Positions 17,155 through 29,979 of a stretch of 64,000 nucleotides of DNA are shown here, piece after piece. The stretch's first letter is position 1; every line of letters begins with the position of its first letter. A program made the position numbers and the translations under genes. The notes beneath the pieces were generated by a model that worked only from the letters and a program-made list of their open reading frames with translations, did no database searches and was not told the origin of the DNA. Origin of the DNA: Bradyrhizobium symbiodeficiens. Its GTDB lineage: Bacteria > Pseudomonadota > Alphaproteobacteria > Rhizobiales > Xanthobacteraceae. Location of the stretch: positions 4,528,501 through 4,592,500 of the forward strand of contig NZ_CP029427.2 of the NCBI RefSeq assembly GCF_002266465.3, in the 5' to 3' direction.

Positions 17155-17247
17155 CGTCTTCTCCTCGCATGCCGGTCGCCTCCGGCAGCAAATTCGAAAA
17201 TCACTCGAGCGGGGCGCCCTGCCCTCAAGGCCTCGGACGGGGCGCCG

Positions 17248-17272
17248 ATGCCCGGCCGTGAAGGCCGGGCAT
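17248..17272 (-). repeat. Perfect hairpin between rpoB and rpoC
   Basis: A perfect 10-bp inverted repeat (atgcccggcc, loop gtgaa, ggccgggcat) starts 11 nt downstream of the rpoB stop. It has no T-run on the minus strand, so it should not terminate rpoBC. It resembles short GC-rich palindromes scattered through Bradyrhizobium-type genomes and may protect or mark a processing site in the mRNA. Confidence 0.6.
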
Positions 17273-17283
17273 GATAGATCGTG

Positions 17284-21399
<4,116 letters not shown>

Positions 21400-21882
21400 C
21401 GTGGCCTCTCATTTTCGTCGCCCGATCTGGGCGCGCCCTCCGGAACGCGGCTGCCACCGCTCCCCGGGTTGAATTTTTTCGAACCCGCTTTGGGGGCCGG
21501 AGACTCAAATTCAGGCCGGAATGTCCTGAATCTGTTCTTCAGACCTTCAAAACGCAAAACGACGCGCGGGGCGCTGGTGCGCGCCCGCCCGTCACAACGA
21601 CCGCCTTCACGGACTGAAAAAGCCCGAAATAGCTTGCTCTCCCAACGGCTTACAGGGGTCCGGTATCCCTGCCCACCGCGCTTTCGTGCTGCCGAATCGA
21701 TATGGGGCGACAATAGTGGAGATTCGAGGGGTGAACCCGCAAATCCCCACACTTTTTCGTGTTTGGCCTGCGTCGGGACGTCCCGTCGCACGCCTTTTGC
21801 ATCTGGCCCACCCCTTGTTGAGGGGAAAGCTGAGATCTCGGGCCCGCTGACGCTCGCCCGAGACCTCGCCAGTAAGCGGTGC
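21400..21882. other. rplL-rpoB intergenic spacer
   Basis: 483 nt without a gene. It contains the attenuator-like hairpin at 21832-21867 and a 7-bp hairpin (attcagg/cctgaat) at 21509-21531. A spacer of this kind is known in enterobacteria, where it holds a partial terminator and an RNase III site that set the rpoBC to rplL ratio. Several open frames cross it but none has family character. No convincing separate rpoB promoter was found. Confidence 0.6.
21832..21867 (-). promoter_or_regulatory. Candidate transcription attenuator between rplL and rpoB
   Basis: A 12-bp stem (gagatctcgggc at 21832-21843 pairing with gcccgagacctc at 21856-21867, one G-U position) begins 15 nt after the rplL stop. 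On the minus strand it is followed by AGCTTTCCCC, a weak U-tract, which fits a partial terminator that lets some polymerases continue into rpoBC. Confidence 0.6.
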
Positions 21883-22260
21883 TTACTTGAGCTCGACCTT
21901 CGCGCCAGCCTTCTCGAGCTGGACCTTGAGCTTCTCGGCCTCGTCCTTGTTCACGCCTTCCTTGACAGGCTTCGGCGCGCCCTCGACGAGGTCCTTTGCT
22001 TCCTTCAGGCCCAGGCCGGTGATGGCGCGGACTTCCTTGATGACCTCGATCTTCTTGTCGCCGGCGGCGGCAAGGACGACCGTGAACTCGGTCTTCTCTT
22101 CGGCCGGAGCGGCGGCAGCGCCACCACCAGCCGGGCCGGCCACGGCGACAGCCGCGGCAGCCGAAACGCCCCACTTTTCTTCGAGGAGCTTCGCCAGTTC
22201 GGCAGCTTCGAGCACGGTGAGGCTCGAGAGGTCGTCAACGATCTTCTGCAAGTCAGCCAT
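21883..22260 (-). CDS. rplL: 50S ribosomal protein L7/L12
   Basis: L7/L12 (125 aa) forms the flexible stalk that recruits translational GTPases and is present in several copies per ribosome. The N-terminal dimerisation domain ([20 protein letters not shown]) is followed by an Ala/Gly/Pro-rich hinge (residues about 38-55) and the C-terminal domain with [15 protein letters not shown] and [12 protein letters not shown]. It lies 54 nt after rplJ. The hairpin downstream probably lowers transcription into rpoB. Confidence 0.98.
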   Translation of the reverse strand: MADLQKIVDDLSSLTVLEAAELAKLLEEKWGVSAAAAVAVAGPAGGGAAAAPAEEKTEFTVVLAAAGDKKIEVIKEVRAITGLGLKEAKDLVEGAPKPVKEGVNKDEAEKLKVQLEKAGAKVELK

Positions 22261-22314
22261 TGTTCAGTTTCCTTAGATGTAAGTCTGGTTCGGGTTTGAG
22301 TTTTGCGAAGGGCG

Positions 22315-22833
22315 TCAGGCCGCTTCGCCCTTTGAGGCATGAGCCTGGATGACGCGCGCGAGCTTGCCCGCGGGCGCATTGGCGAGCTGAGCGATCTTGG
22401 TCGCCGGAGCCACAAGAAGGCCGACGAGCTTGGCGCGCAGTTCATCAAGCGACGGCAGCGAGGCAAGAGCCTTCACGCCGTCGACATTCAGGACGGTCGT
22501 TCCCATCGAACCACCAATGATGACGAACTTTTCGTTCGCCTTGGCGAATTCGACGGCGACCTTCGGCGCCGCTACCGGATCGTTCGAGGTGGCGATCACG
22601 GTCGGCCCCTTCAGCATGGGACCGATGGCAACGACGTCAGTGCCTTCAAGAGCAATTTTGGCGAGACGGTTCTTCGAGACCTTCACCGAGGCGCCAGCCT
22701 GCTTCATCTGCGTCCGCAGCTTCTGCATCTGGGCAACGGTCAGGCCGGAATATTGGGCAACGACCGCAACGCTCGTGGTCTTGAAGACCCCATTGAGCTG
22801 TTCGACCGCTTCCTTTTTTGCCGCTCGTTCCAC
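22315..22833 (-). CDS. rplJ: 50S ribosomal protein L10
   Basis: L10 anchors the L7/L12 dimers to 23S rRNA at the stalk base. I place the start at the GTG at 22833 ([14 protein letters not shown], 172 aa). It has a good ribosome-binding site, GGAAAGAG, six nt upstream and gives the usual family length. An in-frame ATG at 22860 would add nine residues (MAANRKELA) but has no visible ribosome-binding site. The L7/L12-binding C-terminus ends [20 protein letters not shown]. It is followed by rplL and is probably autoregulated through its leader, as in other bacteria. Confidence 0.95.
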   Translation of the reverse strand: MERAAKKEAVEQLNGVFKTTSVAVVAQYSGLTVAQMQKLRTQMKQAGASVKVSKNRLAKIALEGTDVVAIGPMLKGPTVIATSNDPVAAPKVAVEFAKANEKFVIIGGSMGTTVLNVDGVKALASLPSLDELRAKLVGLLVAPATKIAQLANAPAGKLARVIQAHASKGEAA

Positions 22834-23415
22834 AGCAAGCTCTTTCCGGTTGGCGGCCATCGCGAGAAGCGGGACCGCCGGGTTGCACCCATCGCCCCAC
22901 CCAAAACCTGAACCTCCGGGTCAAAACCCATCGGACACGCGCCGGGCGAGACGACAATTCAAAGCCTGCCCTCCGGGAGCTCGTGAGAGCCCACGGCGTG
23001 TCGAGGTCCGAACCAAACCCATTCCGCGACCACCTTAAGGCGGAACGCGAAGTGAAATCCGGTCTTCACCCGTCTATGCAGGCCATGCGATTAAGCCGTT
23101 GAGAAATCGAAATCTCCCGCAGGCGCCTGCAGTCTTGGACAGGACAAGGTCAGCCGGCGAACCGCCCGACCCCTGCCCGCACTCCACCAACCGACGGGTT
23201 TTCCTTCCTCTTCGGGCAAATCCTCACGGACGTCCTGAAAAGGAATGATCTCCTGTCTTGTCGGGTTTTCGGAATGCGTGCACGAACGCGCCAGCCGAGG
23301 CCGGTACGTCCGGAAGCGGTTCTTTAACCGCTCGCAGCCTGCTTGCCAAGAGCAAAATTCACACCAGTTCCAATCCGTTGCCCTGGGTGCTTGATCCGGG
23401 CCGATAAGGACCGAT
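22834..23415. other. rplJ upstream leader region
   Basis: About 580 nt without a credible gene between the dehydrogenase stop and rplJ. Structural elements seen: a 6-bp stem (ttccgc/gcggaa) around 23022-23045, a 12-nt perfect palindrome gcaggcgcctgc at 23119-23130, and a 7-bp hairpin agcggtt-cttt-aaccgct at 23315-23332 that may end the dehydrogenase transcript. Long structured leaders before rplJ often bind L10-(L7/L12)4. I could not assign the kink-turn, and no strong promoter hexamers were found. Confidence 0.5.
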
Positions 23416-24369
23416 TCAGGCCGATTTGACCCCATAAGGCAGCGGCTTGTCCTCGAAGAACGCGGTCAGGTTGGCCAGGACGCAGTTCTGCATGGCGACG
23501 TGCGATTCGAGGGTGTGGCCGCCGATATGGGGGGCGAACACAACGTTGGGGAGCGCCGTCAGGGCGTCGGGGGCGTGCGGTTCCTTCTCGAAGACGTCGA
23601 GGCCGGCCCCCGCAATGGTCTTGTCGGTCAGCGCCTTGACCAGCGCCTGCTCGTCGATCACCGATCCGCGGGAGATGTTGACGACATAGCCGTCCACCCC
23701 GAGTCGCCTCAGGATGTCGGCATTGACGACGTGCTGGGTGTCGGTTCCTGCCCGGACCGCGATCATCAGCACGCTGCACCAATCGGCCAGCGCCTCCAGC
23801 GTCGGGAAATATTGATAGGGCAGATCGTACTCAGTCCGGCTGAAATAGCCGATTTCGCTCTCGAAGGCGGCGCAGCGCGCGGCGATCTTGCGGCCGATCT
23901 CGCCCATGCCGTAGATGCCGATGCGGCGGCCGGGCATGCCCGCCTGCGGGCGCATCATCGGCGATTGCTTCGACCCCGCCCAGTCGCCGCTGCGGACATA
24001 TTGGTCGGCGACCAGGATCCGCCGCGTCGTTGCCAGCATCAGGGTCATCGCGATGTCGGCGACCGAGGCGGCATTGGCGCCCGGGCTGTGGCCGACAGCG
24101 ATGTTGCGGGCGGCTGCGGCCGTCAGGTCGACACCGTCATAGCCGGTGCCGTAGCAAACGATGGCGCCGAGTTTTGGAAACAGGTCCATCGCTTCCGCGC
24201 CGAGCGGGGAGCCGCCTGCCGTCAGCATCGCGCGGATGCCACTGAGTTCCTCCGCAGAAAACACCTCGCCTGCGGGCTTGCCGCCGGTGTCGAGCAGTTC
24301 GAACCGCTCGGCGAAACGCGCCATCATCGTCTTGGGAAAGCGCGAATAGATCAGGACCTTGTCAGCCAT
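23416..24369 (-). CDS. D-2-hydroxyacid dehydrogenase, NAD(P)-binding
   Basis: A 317-aa enzyme of the D-isomer-specific 2-hydroxyacid dehydrogenase family, which interconverts 2-hydroxy and 2-oxo acids such as glycerate/hydroxypyruvate. The nucleotide motif GIYGMGEIG is at 151-159. The catalytic set is R234 (NISRGSVID), E263 (FEKEP) and H281 (APHIGGH). The start is taken at the ATG 24369 (MADKVLIYSR); ten extra residues upstream are open but not family-like. It is a metabolic gene inserted between rplA and rplJ, separated from rplA by a strong hairpin. Exact substrate unknown. Confidence 0.88.
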   Translation of the reverse strand: MADKVLIYSRFPKTMMARFAERFELLDTGGKPAGEVFSAEELSGIRAMLTAGGSPLGAEAMDLFPKLGAIVCYGTGYDGVDLTAAAARNIAVGHSPGANAASVADIAMTLMLATTRRILVADQYVRSGDWAGSKQSPMMRPQAGMPGRRIGIYGMGEIGRKIAARCAAFESEIGYFSRTEYDLPYQYFPTLEALADWCSVLMIAVRAGTDTQHVVNADILRRLGVDGYVVNISRGSVIDEQALVKALTDKTIAGAGLDVFEKEPHAPDALTALPNVVFAPHIGGHTLESHVAMQNCVLANLTAFFEDKPLPYGVKSA

Positions 24370-24403
24370 TGTTCTTGTTTCCGTTGAGCCCTGCCACAAA
24401 CGA

Positions 24404-24439
24404 CGAGGGGCGGAATCGGTTGCCCAATTCCGCCCCTCG
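24404..24439 (-). terminator. Strong hairpin downstream of rplA
   Basis: A perfect 13-bp stem (cgaggggcggaat at 24404-24416 with attccgcccctcg at 24427-24439, 10-nt loop) lies 37 nt after the rplA stop. On the minus strand it is followed by TCGTTTGTGG, a poor U-tract. It is probably a terminator or strong attenuator that separates rplKA from the dehydrogenase and from rplJL-rpoBC. Confidence 0.75.
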
Positions 24440-24476
24440 CCTCATGCAATTTCCGAACCTCTAGCCGAGGCCGACC

Positions 24477-25169
24477 TTAGCCGAGAATCGTGTTCGGCTC
24501 GACCTTCACGCCGGGTCCCATGGTCGAGGACACCGCAACGCGCTGGATGTAGGTGCCCTTGGAACCGGCCGGCTTCGCCTTCGAGACAGCATCGGCGAGA
24601 GCCTTGATGTTCTCGACCAGCTTCTCCTCGGAGAACGAGGCCTTGCCGACGCCGGCCTGCAGAATGCCGGCCTTCTCGACGCGGAACTCGACCGAGCCGC
24701 CCTTGGCACCCTTCACCGCCCCGGTGACGTCCATCGTCACGGTGCCGATCTTCGGGTTCGGCATCAGGCCGCGCGGGCCGAGCACCTTACCCAACCGGCC
24801 GACCAGCGGCATCATGTCGGGGGTGGCGATGCAGCGGTCGAAGTCGATCGAGCCGTTCTGCACCTTCTCGACCAGGTCTTCGGCGCCGACGACGTCGGCA
24901 CCCGCAGCCTTGGCTTCGTCAGCCTTGGCGCCACGGGCGAACACGCCGACGCGGAGCGTACGGCCGGTGCCGTTCGGCAGGGTCACAACGCCACGGACCA
25001 TCTGGTCGGCGTGACGCGGATCGACGCCGAGATTGATCGCGACCTCGATGGTCTCGTCGAACTTCGCTTTCGCGCGTTCTTTGACCATCTTGATGGCGTC
25101 CGCGAGCGGGTAAAGCTTTTCGCGATCAACACCTTCGCGGGCTTTGTTCAAACGCTTTCCGATTGCCAT
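24477..25169 (-). CDS. rplA: 50S ribosomal protein L1
   Basis: L1 (230 aa) forms the mobile stalk at the E site and represses its own operon in other bacteria. It starts [20 protein letters not shown]. Conserved RNA-binding segments include [21 protein letters not shown]-like sequence ([14 protein letters not shown]) and [11 protein letters not shown]. It lies 6 nt after rplK. The C-terminus ends [11 protein letters not shown]. Confidence 0.98.
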   Translation of the reverse strand: MAIGKRLNKAREGVDREKLYPLADAIKMVKERAKAKFDETIEVAINLGVDPRHADQMVRGVVTLPNGTGRTLRVGVFARGAKADEAKAAGADVVGAEDLVEKVQNGSIDFDRCIATPDMMPLVGRLGKVLGPRGLMPNPKIGTVTMDVTGAVKGAKGGSVEFRVEKAGILQAGVGKASFSEEKLVENIKALADAVSKAKPAGSKGTYIQRVAVSSTMGPGVKVEPNTILG

Positions 25170-25175
25170 AGCCGC

Positions 25176-25604
25176 TTACCCCGCCACTTCCAGACCCATC
25201 GAACGGGCAGAGCCCTCGACCATCTTCATGGCCGACTCGATCGAGTCGCAATTCAGGTCCTTCATCTTCTTCTCGGCGATCTCGCGCACCTGCGCCTTGG
25301 TCACCGCGCCGGCCTTGTCACGGCCCGGCGCCTTCGAGCCGGACTGGATCTTGGCGGCCTGCTTGAGGAAGAACGACATCGGGGGCGTCTTCATCTCGAA
25401 CGTGAACGAACGATCGGCGTAGATCGTGATCACGACGGGAATCGGGGTGTTCTTCTCTTCCTTCTGGGTCTGCGCGTTGAACGCCTTGCAGAACTCCATG
25501 ATGTTGAGACCGCGCTGACCAAGCGCGGGACCGATCGGGGGCGAGGGATTCGCCGCACCGGCCGGGACCTGAAGCTTCAGGTATCCGGTCACTTTCTTTG
25601 CCAT
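25176..25604 (-). CDS. rplK: 50S ribosomal protein L11
   Basis: L11 (142 aa) binds the GTPase-associated centre of 23S rRNA and is needed for RelA activation. It starts [20 protein letters not shown]. The proline-containing [19 protein letters not shown] segment, the thiostrepton-binding region, is intact. The C-terminal RNA-binding domain ends [12 protein letters not shown]. It follows nusG after 132 nt. Confidence 0.98.
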   Translation of the reverse strand: MAKKVTGYLKLQVPAGAANPSPPIGPALGQRGLNIMEFCKAFNAQTQKEEKNTPIPVVITIYADRSFTFEMKTPPMSFFLKQAAKIQSGSKAPGRDKAGAVTKAQVREIAEKKMKDLNCDSIESAMKMVEGSARSMGLEVAG

Positions 25605-25736
25605 CTATCACTCCTGTTGTGCCGGCCATCGCCGGCGGTTCAGGTTCGTGGTCTGGGTCGGATGCGGCTGGCAACCGCCCTCTCCCTCCCACGGCCTCTC
25701 TTTGCGCGAAGCTTTTCGGCTTCACGCGCTACCCGG

Positions 25737-26294
25737 TCAGACCTTCTCGACCTGCCCGAATTCCAGCTCGACCGGCGTGGCGCGGCCGAAGATCGACACC
25801 GCAACCTTCACGCGCGAGCGCGCCTCGTCGATTTCCTCGACCACACCCGAGAACGAGGCGAACGGGCCATCGGCCACGCGCACGTTCTCGCCGATCTCGA
25901 ACGACACCGACGCCTTCGGCCGTTCCACGCCCTCCTGCACCTGGTGCAGGATGCGCATCGCTTCCGATTCAGAAATCGGCATCGGCTTGTTTTCCGCGCC
26001 GAGGAAGCCCGTGACCTTCGGCGTGTTCTTGATCAGGTGAAACGCTTCGTCGGTCAGCTTCATCTTCACCAGCACGTAGCCTGGGAAGAACTTGCGCTCG
26101 GCGTCGATCTTGCGGCCGCGGCGCACTTCCGTGACCTTCTCGGTCGGGACCAGTATCTGCTCGAAGAGATCCTCAAGCCCACGCTGCTTGGCCTGTTCGC
26201 GGATCGATTCCTGAACCTTCTTCTCGAAGTTCGAATAGGCGTGGACGATATACCAGCGCTTGTCGGACGATTGGGTTGCAGCGGCTGTAGCCAT
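25737..26294 (-). CDS. nusG: Transcription termination/antitermination protein NusG
   Basis: NusG (185 aa) binds RNA polymerase through its NGN domain and links it to Rho or to the ribosome (S10) through its KOW domain. The N-terminus has a short Ala/Thr-rich extension, then KRWYIVHAYSNFEKKVQESI. The KOW motif is in the segment ADGPFASFSGVVEEIDEARS. It ends ELEFGQVEKV. It shares one nucleotide with the secE stop region, so the two genes are coupled. Confidence 0.97.
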   Translation of the reverse strand: MATAAATQSSDKRWYIVHAYSNFEKKVQESIREQAKQRGLEDLFEQILVPTEKVTEVRRGRKIDAERKFFPGYVLVKMKLTDEAFHLIKNTPKVTGFLGAENKPMPISESEAMRILHQVQEGVERPKASVSFEIGENVRVADGPFASFSGVVEEIDEARSRVKVAVSIFGRATPVELEFGQVEKV

Positions 26295-26485
26295 CAGTGA
26301 ATGCCCAAAAGGAAGGTGATGAGGACGCGGATGATCTGGTCGGCGGCGAAGAAGAAGATCGAGGCCACCGCGACCATGACGAACACCATGATGGTGGTGA
26401 TCGTGGTCTCACGACGGGTCGGCCAGGTGACCTTGGCGGTCTCCGAGCGCACTTCCTGCAAGAACTTGAAGGGGCTGACTGCCAT
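26294..26485 (-). CDS. secE: Preprotein translocase subunit SecE
   Basis: SecE (63 aa) is the short, one-helix form typical of non-enteric bacteria; it braces SecY in the translocon. It starts MAVSPFKFLQEVRSETAKVT, the conserved cytoplasmic amphipathic helix (WPTRRET follows), and then has a single membrane segment at about residues 30-56. The ATG at 26485 is preferred; the longer upstream frame is not family-like. It is the first gene of the secE-nusG unit, driven by the promoter at 26660-26688. Confidence 0.96.
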   Translation of the reverse strand: MAVSPFKFLQEVRSETAKVTWPTRRETTITTIMVFVMVAVASIFFFAADQIIRVLITFLLGIH

Positions 26486-26659
26486 CGTTTGATGTCCAAC
26501 GTCTGTCGACAGACGCGAATGAATTTCAGGGATCCGAACAGCCGCCGTTGGCCCAGCCCTCTGTCTCGAAGGATGAGCCGGAAATCGGGCTCGATTGTTC
26601 GGGGATTTCAAAGCCGCGCCGGATATCCGCATCTCAGCGGGCCGGCAGCGAGTGCGGGG

Positions 26660-26688
26660 TATCTACTGCGGATGGGGCCAAACGTCAA
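26660..26688 (-). promoter_or_regulatory. Promoter of secE-nusG
   Basis: On the minus strand TTGACG (26688-26683), a 17-nt spacer and TAGATA (26665-26660) form a well-spaced sigma-70-type promoter. Transcription would start near 26653, leaving a leader of about 170 nt before secE. The rest of the gap between secE and the gene at 26841 shows nothing else recognisable. Confidence 0.75.
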
Positions 26689-26840
26689 GGTCACGCCGCG
26701 CCCGCCGAGCCACCCCTGATGCCTGGACGCCCCCAACAGAGCCGATCCGAATCAACGGGTTACCCGGCCACGCCGCGCGCCCCTCTGCCGTTCGGGCCGT
26801 CCCAACCGCCCTCCTCGCTGGCGGCAGCCGCGGAACACCA

Positions 26841-28109
26841 TCAGTCGGCCCGGTCGACCATGGAAATGCCCGGCAGCGGCACCACGAACTTTCCGCCCTC
26901 GGCGAAATAGCGGGCGTGCTTGGCCCGGATCGGGTCGACGTAGCGCCAGGCGAACACGACGACGAACGCCGGCTTGCGCTCGTAGAGGGCGGCCGGCGGC
27001 AGGATCGGGATGTCATAACCCGGGCCGGCCATCACATTGCCCTTCTTGGGGTCGTCGTCCACCAGGAAGTCGATCTTGTTCTCCAGGCCGAACTGCGGCA
27101 GCAGCGTCGTGGTGCCGACCGAGACGCCGTAGCCGGCAACGAGCTGCCCGCGCGCATGGGCGGCATCGGCCATCGCAACCAGCTCGTCGCGGATCGCAGC
27201 GATCCGCTTCACATAGGGCCCATAATAGGCCGGCTGATCGACGCCGAGCCGCTCTTCCTCTGCGACGAACCGCGCGACCTCGGCCGACGGTTTCTTGGCG
27301 CCACCGGCACGCTGCACGGTGACGCGGATCGAGCCACCCTTGGTCCAGATGTGCTGGACGTCGATCAGCTCCATGCCGAGCCGGGCAAAGAACCGGATCA
27401 GCGGCTTAATGTTAAAATACGACAGATGCTCGTGATAGACCGTGTCGAGCAGGTTCTTCTCGGTGACGTCGACGCCGTATTGCGTTTCGAAGACGAACAA
27501 CCCGTCCGGCGCAAGCACGTCGCGAACCCCGATCACCAGCGGATCGAGATTGTCGACATTGGCGATCATGTTGTTGGCGATCACGACGCTCGCCGCGCCG
27601 TGGCTCTGCAGGATGCGGTGACCAATGGCATCGGTGAAGAAATCACCGATGGTCTCGATCCCCGCCTCGGTCGCGCGCTTGGCGATGTCGACGGCGGGAT
27701 CGACACCCAGCACCCGCATGCCGCGCTCTTTGAAGTAGCCGAGCAGCGATCCGTCGTTGCTGCCGAGCTCGACGACCAGGGAGCCCGGCGCGATGCCGAA
27801 GCGGCTGACGACGTCGTTGGCATAGCCGGCGAAGTGCTCGCGCAGCCCGAGCGAGAGCGAGGTTGTGTAGACGTAGTTGCGGTACTGGATCTCGGGATTG
27901 CCGACGTGGAGAATCTGCAGATGGCCGCAATCCCTGCACAGATGCAGCGCCATCGGCACCGCGGCCCGGAACACCGGATCGTCGACGCTGGCATCGGGGA
28001 CCTGGAAGTTCGGCGTGCCGATCGGCATCCCTGCCATCGGGACGACCAGCTCCTGCTTGTCCGAATGACAGAGGCGGCAGGTGTGGCGGACGTAGAACAG
28101 ATTTTTCAT
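26841..28109 (-). CDS. NovU/TylC3-type sugar C-methyltransferase
   Basis: A 422-aa protein of the zinc-binding C-methyltransferase family that methylates carbon atoms of nucleotide-linked keto sugars. The N-terminal zinc site is C11, C14, C58 and C61 (CRLC and CRDC). The SAM fold has VVELGSNDGSLLGYF (112-126). The family residues TVYHEHLSYF follow, and the C-terminal domain starts near GQLVAGYGVSVG. It is transcribed away from the island toward secE. It may share a transcript with the upstream flippase-like and SIS genes (85-nt and 12-nt gaps). Confidence 0.88.
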   Translation of the reverse strand: MKNLFYVRHTCRLCHSDKQELVVPMAGMPIGTPNFQVPDASVDDPVFRAAVPMALHLCRDCGHLQILHVGNPEIQYRNYVYTTSLSLGLREHFAGYANDVVSRFGIAPGSLVVELGSNDGSLLGYFKERGMRVLGVDPAVDIAKRATEAGIETIGDFFTDAIGHRILQSHGAASVVIANNMIANVDNLDPLVIGVRDVLAPDGLFVFETQYGVDVTEKNLLDTVYHEHLSYFNIKPLIRFFARLGMELIDVQHIWTKGGSIRVTVQRAGGAKKPSAEVARFVAEEERLGVDQPAYYGPYVKRIAAIRDELVAMADAAHARGQLVAGYGVSVGTTTLLPQFGLENKIDFLVDDDPKKGNVMAGPGYDIPILPPAALYERKPAFVVVFAWRYVDPIRAKHARYFAEGGKFVVPLPGISMVDRAD

Positions 28110-28194
28110 CGTGGAACCGAAAAATGAGATACGCGATCGGGTGAGGCAATCCCACCCCGTGAAGACCAGACCGCCAGCAACGGGCTCAAGCGGG

Positions 28195-29214
28195 TCATGG
28201 GTGGCTCGAGACTTCCTTGCCCAGCCCGTCGTAGCCGGGAGCTTCCTTCGCCGCCTTGGCGGCCTTGTCTGCTGAATACGATCCGCGCTCCGGACTTGCC
28301 AGCCAGATCGCGCCGCCGACGAGCCCGATGATCACGCTGATGGCACCCAGCAGCAGCGAAACCGACAGGGCCTCCTCGGAGGGGACCCCCGCCAGACCGA
28401 GGCAGGCGACCATCGCCCCCTCGCGAACACCCCAGCCGCTGATCGAGATCGGGACCGCCGTCAACAGCACCACGGGCGGAATCAGGATGCCGGCGTCCAC
28501 CACCGAGAGCTGTGCTCCGACACCGCGCGCCAAGGCGAAGCAGGCCGCCGCGGTCACGACATGGATGAGCAGCGCCGACCCGAACAGCAAAGCGCGGCGC
28601 TCCGACTGCAGGAGAAGAAACCTGACCAGCGCTCCGAACCGGACGAAGCTTGCGATCGCCCGATGGGCGATCAGGCGCTTGGGCAGCCGGTCGAGCGTCA
28701 ACAGAATCACGGTGCCGGCGACGCCGGCCAGCGTCAGCCCGCCGATGGCCAGAATCGCGGCATGATCGGACACGCGAGACAACAGGAACGGCAATCCGGC
28801 CACCATCAGCGCGATCAGCCCGATCAACGCGGTGAAACGGTCGGCCGCAACGCCCTTGACCGCCTCCGGCCACTGCACGCCGCGCTGGCGCAGCAGCCAC
28901 ATCCGCACCGCATCACCGCCGACCGAGGACGGCAACACCTGATTGAACCAGAGGCTGATCATCAGGATCCGCCAGCCCGCCAGCCAGTCCAGCGACACGC
29001 CGAGCGCGCGCATGATCAGCTCCCACCGGCCGTTGAGCACGAAGGTCTGGAAGAAAATCAACGACAGCGCCAGGACGAACAGCAAAGGATCGACCGAGAC
29101 GAGATGGTTGCGCAACCGCTGCAGATCGAGGCCGCGCGCGATGTAGACCAGCACCGCGATCGACAGCAGCAGCTTTATCGAAAACAGGGCCGCCTGTTTG
29201 AACCGCGACTGCAT
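28195..29214 (-). CDS. Flippase-like membrane protein (LPG-synthase TM family)
   Basis: A 339-aa polytopic inner-membrane protein of the UPF0104/lysylphosphatidylglycerol-synthase transmembrane family; relatives such as AglD take part in glycolipid transfer. About eight hydrophobic segments are visible. Conserved motifs are NQVLPSSVGGDAVRMWLLR and, near the C-terminus, ISGWGVREGAMV. It is a clear paralogue of the protein at 41831-42811. It probably helps move or transfer lipid-linked sugar; the actual role is not shown by sequence. Confidence 0.8.
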   Translation of the reverse strand: MQSRFKQAALFSIKLLLSIAVLVYIARGLDLQRLRNHLVSVDPLLFVLALSLIFFQTFVLNGRWELIMRALGVSLDWLAGWRILMISLWFNQVLPSSVGGDAVRMWLLRQRGVQWPEAVKGVAADRFTALIGLIALMVAGLPFLLSRVSDHAAILAIGGLTLAGVAGTVILLTLDRLPKRLIAHRAIASFVRFGALVRFLLLQSERRALLFGSALLIHVVTAAACFALARGVGAQLSVVDAGILIPPVVLLTAVPISISGWGVREGAMVACLGLAGVPSEEALSVSLLLGAISVIIGLVGGAIWLASPERGSYSADKAAKAAKEAPGYDGLGKEVSSHP

Positions 29215-29226
29215 CGGATGCCCGCC

Positions 29227-29838
29227 TCAGGATGCCGGATATTCCGCGCGACCGATCACGAGGTCGATCGCGGCCATCATCCAGAACTGGTGCGTGGTCT
29301 CGACAATGTTGTAGCTGCGGCTGTCGACGAAGAAGTTGACGTCGCCGAGATTGCGCAGCGGATTGTCCGCGTTCATGCCCGACAGCGTGATCACGTCGAG
29401 CTTCATCGTCCGCGCCTGCGCAACCGCGTTGAGGATGTTCTTCGAGCGCCCCGACGAGCTGATCGCGACGAGGCAGTCGCCGGCACGGGCGCTCAACCGC
29501 ACCGCGTGCGCGATCCAGTCCTCGAACCCGTAGTCGTTGGCAAGGCACGACATCATGCTCGCGTCGCTGAAGCAGAGCGCAGGCACCGACGCGTTCTTCG
29601 CGAGATCGATCGCCAGGTGCGAGGCGATGCCGGCCGAGCCGCCGTTACCAATGAAGATGACGCGGCCGCCCTGCTCGCGCGCGCGCAACCAGAGGGCGCG
29701 GGTGGCGGAGATCGCGGCGAAAACGCCGTCGTCGACCGCTGTCGCGCGATGGAGGCGTCCCACGTAATCGTCGAGGAAAGCCTTGTGATCGGGATCGACG
29801 GACACGGCGGGCATGGGCTGGCGGCTCGATTGCAACAT
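29227..29838 (-). CDS. SIS-domain sugar-phosphate isomerase (GmhA-like)
   Basis: A 203-aa SIS protein resembling sedoheptulose-7-phosphate isomerase (GmhA), which makes D-glycero-manno-heptose 7-phosphate, the first step to nucleotide-activated heptose. The phosphate-binding loops are GNGGSAG (64-70) and SSSGRSKN (127-134), with NDYGFEDWI between them. It is divergent from the epimerase at 29980, and the shared gap has a repeat-flanked TATAAT. With the kinase/nucleotidyltransferase at 31076 it suggests a heptose or related higher sugar. Confidence 0.8.
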   Translation of the reverse strand: MLQSSRQPMPAVSVDPDHKAFLDDYVGRLHRATAVDDGVFAAISATRALWLRAREQGGRVIFIGNGGSAGIASHLAIDLAKNASVPALCFSDASMMSCLANDYGFEDWIAHAVRLSARAGDCLVAISSSGRSKNILNAVAQARTMKLDVITLSGMNADNPLRNLGDVNFFVDSRSYNIVETTHQFWMMAAIDLVIGRAEYPAS

Positions 29839-29867
29839 GTCCGGGTGATACCGGCTATTACCAAGGA

Positions 29868-29892
29868 TTGCAAAGGTATAATACTTGCAAAG
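29868..29892. promoter_or_regulatory. Direct repeats flanking TATAAT between divergent sugar genes
   Basis: Two copies of TTGCAAAG (29868-29875 and 29885-29892), 17 bp apart centre to centre, flank GTATAATAC, a near-palindrome that holds a perfect -10 hexamer (29877-29882). The site is 30 nt upstream of the SIS gene start and 88 nt upstream of the epimerase start. It may be a promoter covered by a regulator binding the repeats. No good -35 element was seen. Confidence 0.45.
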
Positions 29893-29979
29893 TCAGCGAG
29901 CGGCTGGTAGTCGGCTTTCGGGTTTCACTCACCATTGGCGGGCCTGTTTCGCTGGGCATTCGCGTCACGGATGTTCCTC

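Noticed and set aside
26486-26840. Possible second attachment site matching the tRNA-Trp 3' end
   Set aside because: I looked for a copy of the tRNA end near secE. Only an 8-bp match (gggctcga near 26590) was found, which is not enough. No integrase gene is present.
28256-29910. Long plus-strand frames opposite the flippase-like and SIS genes
   Set aside because: Antisense shadows with Gln/Arg-rich low-complexity translations.
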